From Candidatus Microgenomatus auricola (GTDB taxonomy: Bacteria > Patescibacteriota > Patescibacteriia > UBA9570 > XYC2-FULL-38-9): a stretch of 5,493 nt of DNA. Position numbers and translations under genes: made by a program. This document shows, in pieces, positions 1 to 5,098 of this stretch; position 1 is the first letter of the stretch, and every line of letters starts with the position of its first letter. The stretch spans positions 1 to 5,493 of the forward strand of contig SBBP01000168.1 of NCBI GenBank assembly GCA_005239655.1. The letters are read 5' to 3'. A model generated the notes under the pieces. The model saw nothing but the letters and a program-made list of their open reading frames with translations, was not told where the DNA came from and ran no database searches.

Positions 1-408
1 CAATTTATTGTTGCCAACTTTGCAAACGCCGATATGGTTGGTCATACCGGTAATTTAACGGCAGCAATCCAAGCGGTTGAAGAAACGGATAGTGCTGTAG
101 GGAAGGTTGCAGATGCGATTTTAGGAAAGAACGGAACGTTGATTGTCACTGCAGATCATGGGAATGCCGAAGAGATGGTCAATCTCCAAACCGGCGAGAT
201 TGATAAAGAGCACTCCACCAATCCTGTGCCGTTTATCATGGCCAATGCAACGCTGGCACAGCAACGCATGATGTGGCCGCCTGTACTGGATGGTGACTTG
301 TCTCGTATGCAGCCGGTGGGTGTGCTTTCTGATGCTGCTCCGACGATTTTGCAGTTGATGGGGTTGCCCATTCCACAGGAAATGACTTCGAGAAGTTTGA
401 TTCGTTAA
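1..408 (+). CDS. gpmI: 2,3-bisphosphoglycerate-independent phosphoglycerate mutase, C-terminal part
   Basis: This is the last 135 residues of the cofactor-independent phosphoglycerate mutase, which interconverts 3- and 2-phosphoglycerate in cytoplasmic glycolysis/gluconeogenesis. The frame is open from base 1, so the N-terminus lies upstream of the window; the ATG at 34 is internal (the Met of DMVGHTG). The visible part belongs to the metal-binding phosphatase-like domain of the alkaline phosphatase superfamily. DMVGH (residues 11-15 of the fragment) supplies the Asp and His of one manganese site. TADHGNAEEM supplies the Asp-His pair of the second site. EHSTNPVPF supplies the further His. These match D403/H407, D444/H445 and H462 of the Geobacillus enzyme. 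The ending (GVLSDAAPTILQLMGLPIP, then a short EMTSRSLIR tail) is the usual one for the family, so the 3' end looks intact. The stop is TAA, 9 nt before the kinase gene downstream, which suggests co-transcription. Confidence 0.96.
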   Translation, partial: QFIVANFANADMVGHTGNLTAAIQAVEETDSAVGKVADAILGKNGTLIVTADHGNAEEMVNLQTGEIDKEHSTNPVPFIMANATLAQQRMMWPPVLDGDLSRMQPVGVLSDAAPTILQLMGLPIPQEMTSRSLIR

Positions 409-417
409 TTGTTTTGT

Positions 418-1422
418 ATGGCTCGTTCATTTGAAGTGATTACCGTCGGGAGCGCGTTGCGTGATGTGATGTTTTACACCGACGCGTTTTCGGTGGTGAA
501 CAATCCACGCCGCGATCCTGCGCGGGAGAAACTGTTGTGCATTGAGTTCGGTGCAAAAGTACGCAGCGATGATGTTCATTTTGAGTTCGGCGGTGGGGGC
601 GCCAACAGTGCGGTGGCGTTTGCACGATTGGGTGTGCGCACGGGTGTGATGACATCAGTTGGTGACGACCTCGATGGCCGCGCGATTGTGGCGAATTTGA
701 AAGAGCAGAGCGTCGATGTTTCACGTGTTTCTGTACACACTCGCCACCGGACGGGATTTTCATTCGTTGCAATAGATGAGCGGTCGGGTGAGCATACAGC
801 GTTTGTGTATTACGGCGCGACACAGGATGTGCGGGTGACGAAGGACATGCTTCGGCGTATGAGCACGCAGTGGTTTTACGTTTCTTCATTGAGTAGCCGG
901 TCCTGGAAAGCAACGCTGCGCACACTGCTGCAATCCGGTTCGCGCGTTGCCTGGAACCCAGGGGGCACCCAACTGAAAGCTGGTTTCAGCCAGCTGCGGC
1001 CGTTGTTTGCGAAGACTTCTGTGTTGATTTTGAATACCGACGAGGCGGCTGAATGCATCGCTTCCGAAGGCCAGTCGAAGCCGCGTTCGATTGTCGACAT
1101 GTTGCATGCCATTCACCGGTGGGGGCCACGGATTGTGGTCATCACCGATTCACGCAACGGATCATGGGTCTCTGATAGTGAAGCTGTGCACAATATCAAA
1201 AATGTGAAGGATATACCGGTCGATACCACTGGTGCAGGGGATACCTATGGTGCGTCGTTTGTGGCTGGGCTCATTCGCTATGGGAACAACATCTCGAAGG
1301 CGATGACGTTGGCAACACTGAACGCCACGGCGAATGTGCATGTCGTGGGTGCGCAGCGTGGTCTATTGCGCTGGAGTGATTTGCCAAAAGAATTGAAAGT
1401 GGTGAAGCGACAGAGACGATGA
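418..1422 (+). CDS. PfkB-family carbohydrate/nucleoside kinase
   Basis: The 334-residue protein has the ribokinase/PfkB fold and should phosphorylate a sugar or nucleoside hydroxyl with ATP in the cytoplasm. The N-terminal strand FEVITVGSALRDV is followed by the PfkB signature 1 region, GGGGANSAVAFARLG (residues 58-72). NTDEA (206-210) carries the NxxE motif linked to Mg/phosphate binding. Signature 2, DTTGAGDTYGASF (269-281), holds the anion hole GAG and the catalytic base Asp275. The length is normal for the family. The substrate cannot be read from sequence: ribokinase, adenosine kinase, fructokinase and 6-phosphofructokinase-like activities are all possible. I chose the ATG at 418. A TTG at 409 would add three residues (MFC) that do not resemble the family start. 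No Shine-Dalgarno is visible before 418, so translation may be coupled to gpmI, 9 nt upstream. The 3' end overlaps the next gene by ATGA. The tail KVVKRQRR is basic. Confidence 0.93.
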   Translation: MARSFEVITVGSALRDVMFYTDAFSVVNNPRRDPAREKLLCIEFGAKVRSDDVHFEFGGGGANSAVAFARLGVRTGVMTSVGDDLDGRAIVANLKEQSVDVSRVSVHTRHRTGFSFVAIDERSGEHTAFVYYGATQDVRVTKDMLRRMSTQWFYVSSLSSRSWKATLRTLLQSGSRVAWNPGGTQLKAGFSQLRPLFAKTSVLILNTDEAAECIASEGQSKPRSIVDMLHAIHRWGPRIVVITDSRNGSWVSDSEAVHNIKNVKDIPVDTTGAGDTYGASFVAGLIRYGNNISKAMTLATLNATANVHVVGAQRGLLRWSDLPKELKVVKRQRR

Positions 1423-1733
1423 CGATTTTGTGGCAGCGTCCGCTCGTATTACAACCGCGAGCGATTCTTGAACAAGCCGGCTATCATTTTTTTGTTGACC
1501 CCAGGACCCGCAAAGAGAGTTTTGTGATGCGCTGTCGGCGTGGTTTTTACCCTCGGTATCATGTGTACGTGCGACAGTTTCAGAATGGGCATACGGAATG
1601 CGATTTGCACATCGATCAAAAGCAACACAGTGAGGAGGGATACACCGCGCACATGGGAGAGTATGATGGTGTGGTTGTCGAAGAGGAAGCTGCACGCATT
1701 ATTCGCTGGTTGGAATGGGCGAGTCGTCAGTAA
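1419..1733 (+). CDS. small conserved-looking hypothetical protein (104 aa)
   Basis: Function unknown. This soluble 104-residue protein has no signal peptide or membrane segment. It starts at an ATG that overlaps the kinase stop (ATGA), a strong sign of translational coupling and of a real gene. The chain has no in-frame interruption. Its pattern looks like a compact alpha/beta domain: an N-terminal Pro-rich strand and helix (PRAILEQAGYHFFVDPRT, residues 13-30), an aromatic strand (GFYPRYHVYVRQF, 42-54), a DLHIDQKQ segment (62-69), then HMGEYDGVVVEEEAARI (78-94) and a final helix rich in Trp and Arg. The His/Asp/Glu-rich stretch HIDQK...HMGEYDG could form a binding or active site, but this is speculation. 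From memory, similar proteins with a DLHxDQK...HxGEYDG core occur as uncharacterised ORFs in Parcubacteria genomes; I could not check this. The last 7 bp overlap the end of prmC on the other strand. Confidence 0.82.
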   Translation: MTILWQRPLVLQPRAILEQAGYHFFVDPRTRKESFVMRCRRGFYPRYHVYVRQFQNGHTECDLHIDQKQHSEEGYTAHMGEYDGVVVEEEAARIIRWLEWASRQ

Positions 1734-2623
1734 TGTTGTGGGGTCCTGCTACCCTGCCGCTCTAACACGACTAACAACAGTCGATCAAAACCAGCCAAAT
1801 CTTTTTGGATAGAAATTTTTGCATCGGGAAAGTGTTTCTGTGCGATGCGTTGCGCGGTCTCGCCGTGATCGTGGCCGATTTCCATAAACAGTGCGCAATG
1901 TGGTTTGAGCCAAATGGGCGCCTCGGCAAGAATGCATTGGATGGTGTCGTGGCTTGGAAGATTGTGTCCAGGCGTGATTGCGCCCTCAGGCTCGTGGAGC
2001 AATGCGCGACTTTCCGGTGCTGCCGTATCAATCGTTTTGAAATCACCATACGGCGGGTTGGAGACAATACAGTCGAATGAGTTGTGCAATGCACTGGGCA
2101 GTGCAGCAAACAAATCGCCTGAGTAGAACTTCACATCAGAGTGAAGTTGTTTTGCATTGCGAGACGCGACGTTGAGCGCATCGGCACTCCTATCTGTTGC
2201 AGTGACAACAGCACGGGGGATTTCGAGCGCGAGAGTGATCGCAATGCATCCTGATCCGGTACCAATATCCAGGATGCGTGGCGCGGACTGTTGATGACTA
2301 TTGATCTGCTGTTTGACGGCATCGACAACCATTTCAGTTTCGGGACGGGGAACCAGAACACGCTCATCGACATAGAAATTGCGTCCGTAGAATTCCTTCT
2401 GAGCAGTGAGGTAGGCAACGGGCACACCAGTACGGCGTTGCGCAATCGCAGCTGAGAACGTTTTCTCCTCGTGGGGAGTCAATACGTATTCTGAATGTGT
2501 GGCAACGAATGTACGGTTACGCTGCAATGCAAATCCAAGCAACAATTCCGTGTCGAGTTCTGGCGTCGTCGAACAACCACGCAAGGCGTTGTTGCCGGAG
2601 CGTTGGGCTTCTCGAATAGTCAT
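1727..2623 (-). CDS. prmC: peptide chain release factor N(5)-glutamine methyltransferase PrmC (HemK)
   Basis: PrmC is an S-adenosylmethionine-dependent methyltransferase that methylates the glutamine of the GGQ motif in release factors RF1 and RF2, which raises termination efficiency. The protein has 298 residues, normal for the family. The N-terminal helical domain (about 1-85) recognises the release factor. VPRPETE (91-97) is the conserved linker motif. LDIGTGSGCIAI (118-129) is the SAM-binding motif I. SNPPYGDF (188-195) contains the catalytic NPPY that holds the glutamine amide. EPEGAITPG (211-219) and a late FMEIGHDHGE (246-255) also fit PrmC. The ATG is separated from the prfA stop by one base, so the enzyme is made together with its substrate RF1. 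Its last codon and TGA stop run into the end of the hypothetical gene on the opposite strand (7 bp overlap). I see no clear terminator beyond it. Confidence 0.97.
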   Translation of the reverse strand: MTIREAQRSGNNALRGCSTTPELDTELLLGFALQRNRTFVATHSEYVLTPHEEKTFSAAIAQRRTGVPVAYLTAQKEFYGRNFYVDERVLVPRPETEMVVDAVKQQINSHQQSAPRILDIGTGSGCIAITLALEIPRAVVTATDRSADALNVASRNAKQLHSDVKFYSGDLFAALPSALHNSFDCIVSNPPYGDFKTIDTAAPESRALLHEPEGAITPGHNLPSHDTIQCILAEAPIWLKPHCALFMEIGHDHGETAQRIAQKHFPDAKISIQKDLAGFDRLLLVVLERQGSRTPQHY

Positions 2624-2624
2624 G

Positions 2625-3719
2625 TTATCCGTGCGTGGTCGTTTTCGCTTGCGCGCGTTCCAGCTGTTTCAGCTGGTCGGTATGGCGTAGCGCTTCAATC
2701 ATTTCGCCGATGTCACCTTCCATGCGTGCCAGAATGTTGTTCCAGCTGCGCTTTATCCGGTGATCGGTAATACGGTCTTGAGGAAAATTGTATGTACGAA
2801 TTTTTTCTGAACGGTCACCGGTTCCGATTTGGGATAGACGCTCCTCGGAGCGTTTTTGCCGTTCCTCGTCTTGCTTTTTCTGCAATAGACGTGCTCGTAA
2901 CACCTTCATCGCTTTGCTTTTGTTTTTCTGTTGTGATTTTTCGTCTTGGCAGGTGACGATCATTCCGGTTGGCACGTGTGTGATGCGCACTGCGGAATCC
3001 GTAGTGTTCACGCTCTGTCCGCCGTGCCCGCCAGAACGAAAGACGTCGATGCGAAGATCGCTATCAGGAATTTGTAGATCGACTTCTTCTGCATCGGGCA
3101 TAACGGCAACGGTGATTGTTGATGTATGCACGCGACCAGATTTTTCGGTCTCGGGTACACGTTGCACACGATGCACGCCGCTCTCATATTTAAAATCTGA
3201 ATAGGCTCCCGATCCGTGCACTTCAAAAATGACTTCTTTATACCCATCCAAACCAGTACGATGTGTAGAGACAATTTCCACGTGCCAACCCTTGGATTCG
3301 GCGTACTTCGCGTAGGCGCGGAAGAGTTCGGCCGCGAACAACGTCGACTCATCGCCCCCAGCCCCCGCCCGCATTTCGACGATGATATCTTTGCTATCGT
3401 TTGGATCGTGTGGAAGCAACAACAGCTGGAGTGCATCTTCAACACGTTCTTTTTCTGCGTTGAGTTTTGCGAACTCTTCGCGTGCCATCGCTACCATTTC
3501 CGCCTCTCCATCTTCGGCAATCGTCGCTTCGGCATCATCAATTGCCGTGATCAGTGATTCCAATTTTTTCAACGCCTCCATTTTTTCTTTGTACTCGGAA
3601 TACTCAATAGACACGCGCTGCAGTGCGGAAGGGTTCGCGGTGATGTCTGGCGATTGGAGTTGTTGCTCCAATTCACCAAAGCGCTGCTTGATTTGTGGAA
3701 TGAGTGGGGTGATGTCCAT
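2625..3719 (-). CDS. prfA: peptide chain release factor 1 (RF1)
   Basis: RF1 recognises UAA and UAG in the ribosomal A site and triggers release of the finished peptide. The protein has 364 residues, the usual full length. Domain 1 is a coiled-coil-like helical region (about 1-105), rich in Glu/Lys/Ala. [10 protein letters not shown] (116-125) is typical of class I release factors. The stop-codon recognition tripeptide is PET (189-191) in [16 protein letters not shown], which fits the PxT motif of RF1 and not the SPF of RF2. The catalytic loop has GGQ at 233-235 within [19 protein letters not shown], the same numbering as in E. coli RF1. The C-terminal basic domain follows ([16 protein letters not shown]). 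No Shine-Dalgarno precedes the ATG; a -10-like box lies at the distance expected for a leaderless transcript. It lies 62 nt downstream of rpmE, past a hairpin, and 1 nt before prmC. Confidence 0.98.
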   Translation of the reverse strand: MDITPLIPQIKQRFGELEQQLQSPDITANPSALQRVSIEYSEYKEKMEALKKLESLITAIDDAEATIAEDGEAEMVAMAREEFAKLNAEKERVEDALQLLLLPHDPNDSKDIIVEMRAGAGGDESTLFAAELFRAYAKYAESKGWHVEIVSTHRTGLDGYKEVIFEVHGSGAYSDFKYESGVHRVQRVPETEKSGRVHTSTITVAVMPDAEEVDLQIPDSDLRIDVFRSGGHGGQSVNTTDSAVRITHVPTGMIVTCQDEKSQQKNKSKAMKVLRARLLQKKQDEERQKRSEERLSQIGTGDRSEKIRTYNFPQDRITDHRIKRSWNNILARMEGDIGEMIEALRHTDQLKQLERAQAKTTTHG

Positions 3720-3725
3720 AGGGGT

Positions 3726-3731
3726 ATCATA
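3726..3731 (-). promoter_or_regulatory. candidate -10 box for leaderless prfA transcription
   Basis: On the minus strand the hexamer TATGAT (one mismatch to TATAAT) ends so that its last base is at -7 if the A of the prfA ATG is +1. That is the spacing at which transcription would start on the start codon itself, as in leaderless genes of several bacterial groups. The six bases between box and ATG contain no ribosome binding site. No convincing -35 is present at 16-18 bp, where terminator stem sequence lies instead, and there is no TG extension. It is therefore a suggestive but unproven promoter. Confidence 0.4.
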
Positions 3732-3740
3732 GCGATAATC

Positions 3741-3763
3741 AAAAGTCGGGGATAGGCCCCGAC
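3741..3763 (-). terminator. rho-independent terminator-like hairpin after rpmE
   Basis: Read on the minus strand, a perfect 7-bp G+C-rich stem (GTCGGGG paired with CCCCGAC, loop CCTAT) is followed at once by TTTT and then GATTAT. It begins 18 nt after the rpmE stop and ends 21 nt before the prfA ATG. The geometry is that of an intrinsic terminator, but the U tract is short (four). It may therefore terminate only partly, letting some rpmE transcripts read through into prfA-prmC. Confidence 0.72.
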
Positions 3764-3767
3764 GGTA

Positions 3768-3779
3768 TTTCGCGCGAAA
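3768..3779. repeat. 12-bp perfect palindrome between rpmE and its terminator
   Basis: TTTCGCGCGAAA is self-complementary over all 12 bases and sits two bases past the rpmE stop codon. As RNA it would make only a 4-bp stem with a GCGC loop, so it is a weak hairpin. As DNA it could be a symmetric protein-binding site. It shares the TTTCGCG core with the two copies of TTTTCGCGT around the rpmE/rpsB promoters. No function can be assigned. Confidence 0.4.
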
Positions 3780-3781
3780 CG

Positions 3782-4114
3782 TTAATTGTCGGAAAGAGCA
3801 GACTTGGCGGCTTTGAGCGCAGCTTTGGCATCTGCTTTCGCTGATTTGCCTTTGCTGTCTTTTTCAGCACGTTTTACTTTTTTGCTGACATACTTTCGGC
3901 CAGCAGAGACTTCGGCTTGTTTTTTCTTCTTCTCTTGATATTTTTCAACGCGATGCGCACTGTCAACCAGCTTCTGCTTGCCGGTGTAGAACGGATGGCA
4001 TTTTGAGCAGATTTCAGTCACAATTGCTTCTTTTGTTGAGCCAGTCACAAACGTATTGCCACAGGCGCAGGTGACAGTCGCTTGGTAGTAGGTTGGGTGA
4101 ATCTCAGTCTTCAT
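3782..4114 (-). CDS. rpmE: 50S ribosomal protein L31 with long basic C-terminal extension
   Basis: L31 is a small protein of the large ribosomal subunit that helps bridge the 50S central protuberance to the 30S head. The first ~60 residues are classical L31: [20 protein letters not shown] with Cys16 and Cys18, then [24 protein letters not shown] with Cys36 and Cys39, and [12 protein letters not shown]. The four cysteines (CxC...CxxC) mark the zinc-binding C+ form. The protein has 110 residues where L31 usually has about 65-90. The surplus, from about residue 63, is a tail rich in Lys, Ala and Ser that is probably disordered and RNA-binding. I chose the ATG at 4114 because it gives the canonical L31 N-terminus; an in-frame ATG 20 codons upstream would start ahead of the promoter found here. 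No clear Shine-Dalgarno is present. It is first in the order rpmE-prfA-prmC. Confidence 0.96.
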   Translation of the reverse strand: MKTEIHPTYYQATVTCACGNTFVTGSTKEAIVTEICSKCHPFYTGKQKLVDSAHRVEKYQEKKKKQAEVSAGRKYVSKKVKRAEKDSKGKSAKADAKAALKAAKSALSDN

Positions 4115-4119
4115 AATGG

Positions 4120-4128
4120 TTTTCGCGT
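4120..4128 (+). repeat. TTTTCGCGT repeat, copy 1 (rpmE 5' leader)
   Basis: This 9-bp word occurs here, between the rpmE transcription start and its ATG, and again at 4216-4224 next to the predicted rpsB transcription start. The copies are direct repeats, 96 bp apart, one on the downstream side of each of the two divergent promoters. This could be a shared operator, but two 9-mers in such a region could also match by chance. Confidence 0.3.
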
Positions 4129-4145
4129 AGTGAACAACGGACAGC

Positions 4146-4174
4146 ACTATACCAGAGGGAGAAATGAGTGTCAA
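4146..4174 (-). promoter_or_regulatory. sigma70-type promoter of rpmE
   Basis: On the minus strand there is a consensus -35 TTGACA (4174-4169), a spacer of exactly 17 bp, and a -10 TATAGT (4151-4146) preceded by TGG, an extended -10. Transcription should start near 4139, giving a leader of about 25 nt before the rpmE ATG. The match to consensus is strong enough to predict high, constitutive expression. It is divergent from the rpsB promoter, with 10 bp between the two -35 boxes. Confidence 0.88.
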
Positions 4175-4184
4175 TAGAATGTCC

Positions 4185-4213
4185 TTGCGTCTTTTGTGAT
4201 GCTCTGATATACT
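4185..4213 (+). promoter_or_regulatory. sigma70-type promoter of rpsB-tsf
   Basis: On the plus strand there is a -35 TTGCGT (4185-4190), a 17-bp spacer and a -10 TATACT (4208-4213) preceded by TGA, an extended -10. The predicted start is near 4220, at a CGCG stretch, leaving a leader of about 98 nt before the rpsB ATG. The -35 matches consensus only in its TTG part, but the -10 and spacing are good. Confidence 0.82.
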
Positions 4214-4215
4214 CT

Positions 4216-4224
4216 TTTTCGCGT
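4216..4224 (+). repeat. TTTTCGCGT repeat, copy 2 (rpsB transcription start)
   Basis: This is the second copy of the 9-bp word found at 4120-4128, in the same orientation. It spans the predicted rpsB start point (about 4220), so a protein bound here would sit on the start site. A role is not shown by the sequence alone. Confidence 0.3.
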
Positions 4225-4317
4225 TTAATCAATAGGTTTTTGCGCTAACTGTGCGGTCCTGCCGTGAAAACACGGTCCCGAGAGCAGTTGTAGAAACCCG
4301 TAAGCGAAAAGGAACAC
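4220..4317 (+). promoter_or_regulatory. structured rpsB mRNA leader, candidate S2 autoregulatory element
   Basis: The ~98-nt untranslated leader can fold into a long hairpin. CCGTG (4262-4266) pairs with CACGG (4271-4275) around an AAAA loop. AACTG (4247-4251) pairs with CAGTT (4285-4289). GGTTT (4235-4239) pairs with AAACC (4294-4298). A competing pairing is also possible: TTTT (4238-4241) and CGCT (4243-4246) with AGCGAAAA (4303-4310), one G bulged. The second pairing reaches the first bases of the ribosome binding site, and the two share bases 4238-4239, so they exclude each other. S2 represses its own operon through the rpsB leader in gamma-proteobacteria. Whether this leader works that way is an inference, and I do not recognise it as a known Rfam class. 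Confidence 0.5.
4309..4313 (+). promoter_or_regulatory. ribosome binding site of rpsB
   Basis: AAGGA, 4 nt before the ATG at 4318, is the clearest Shine-Dalgarno-like element in the window and supports that start. The spacing is short. Its first two bases are part of the competing leader helix, so access to it could be controlled by leader folding. Confidence 0.65.
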
Positions 4318-5079
4318 ATGAAGACACCAACACTTCTTGAGATGCTGAAAAGTGGCGTACACTTTGGGCATCGTACAAGCAAATGGCACCCAAACATGGC
4401 GCCGTTTATTTTTACCACGAAACAGAACGTGCACATTATTAACTTGGAAGAAACTGAGAAGATGCTTGTCGAAGCCGCGAAGTTTGTGAACGACCTGGCT
4501 GCACACGGCAAGACGGTTCTGTTCATCGGCACCAAACGTCAGGCCGCTCCGATTATCGAAAAATATGCGAAGGCGTGCGGGATGCCGTATGTTTCTACGC
4601 GCTGGCTCGGCGGAATGCTGACGAATTTTAAACACATCAGTGGTGTCGCTCGCACACTCACGAAGTTGAAAACGCAACGCGAAACCGGTGAACTCAAGAA
4701 ATACACCAAAAAGGAACAGCTGGAATTCGATCGCGAGATCGAGCGCCTCGAGAACATCGTCGGCGGTATCGAGCAGTTATTCAAAATGCCAGACGCCGTG
4801 TTCATTGTTGATCTGAAAGAAGAAAAGACAGCGCTCCGCGAAGCGACGCAAATGCATGTGCCGGTGATTGCGATGTGCGATACCAATGCCGACCCTCGCA
4901 CTGTTGAACATCCGATTCCAGCAAACGATGACGCGGTGAAGTCGATTGAATTGATTGTTGGCGCACTTGCTGATGCGATTATGGATGGCAAGATGCATCC
5001 CGTAGCGCAAGAAGAAAAGAAACCAGTTGCGAAGGCGGATCCCGTGAAGGAAGAAAAGCTGGCTGCGGCTGCTGAATAG
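4318..5079 (+). CDS. rpsB: 30S ribosomal protein S2
   Basis: S2 is a 30S protein on the back of the small subunit between head and body, added late in assembly and needed for S1 docking in bacteria that have S1. The protein has 253 residues, within the normal range. The N-terminal signature [20 protein letters not shown] (6-25) is diagnostic. Next come [11 protein letters not shown] (40-50), [14 protein letters not shown] (67-80) and [15 protein letters not shown] (93-107). A coiled-coil-forming helical hairpin follows at about 108-155 ([20 protein letters not shown], then FDREIERLE). The core ends with [32 protein letters not shown] and [13 protein letters not shown] (198-210). The last ~25 residues are a Lys/Glu/Ala/Pro-rich tail, probably disordered. 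The wording resembles S2 from Parcubacteria. The ATG at 4318 is supported by AAGGA upstream and by the family start. The stop is TAG, so RF1 is required for its termination. tsf follows 19 nt later. Confidence 0.98.
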   Translation: MKTPTLLEMLKSGVHFGHRTSKWHPNMAPFIFTTKQNVHIINLEETEKMLVEAAKFVNDLAAHGKTVLFIGTKRQAAPIIEKYAKACGMPYVSTRWLGGMLTNFKHISGVARTLTKLKTQRETGELKKYTKKEQLEFDREIERLENIVGGIEQLFKMPDAVFIVDLKEEKTALREATQMHVPVIAMCDTNADPRTVEHPIPANDDAVKSIELIVGALADAIMDGKMHPVAQEEKKPVAKADPVKEEKLAAAAE

Positions 5080-5098
5080 TTGTTCACATACTCCATAT

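Noticed and set aside
409..417. TTG start that would add MFC to the PfkB-family kinase
   Set aside because: It lies directly behind the gpmI stop, adds residues unlike the family, and has no ribosome binding site; the ATG at 418 gives the normal N-terminus.
1768..1783. Hairpin CGACT/AGTCG near the end of prmC as a terminator
   Set aside because: The stem is only 5 bp, no T tract follows on either strand, and it lies within the prmC coding sequence.
2788..3204. Open frame of 138 codons on the plus strand inside prfA
   Set aside because: It is antisense to a fully conserved RF1 coding sequence, is Arg/Ser/Cys-rich, and has no recognisable motif; the same applies to the other long frames opposite prfA, prmC, the kinase gene and rpsB.
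4115..4174. 20-codon upstream extension of rpmE
   Set aside because: The extra residues do not resemble L31, and this start overlaps the -35 box of the consensus promoter, so it would not be in the transcript.
5087..5092. CATACT at -12 to -7 before the tsf ATG as a leaderless promoter
   Set aside because: It has two mismatches to TATAAT including the first T, no TG extension and no -35; tsf is more simply served by the rpsB promoter.
4539..5096. 185-codon open frame on the minus strand opposite rpsB
   Set aside because: It mirrors the rpsB codons, has low-complexity Ser/Ala composition, and no promoter or ribosome binding site supports it.
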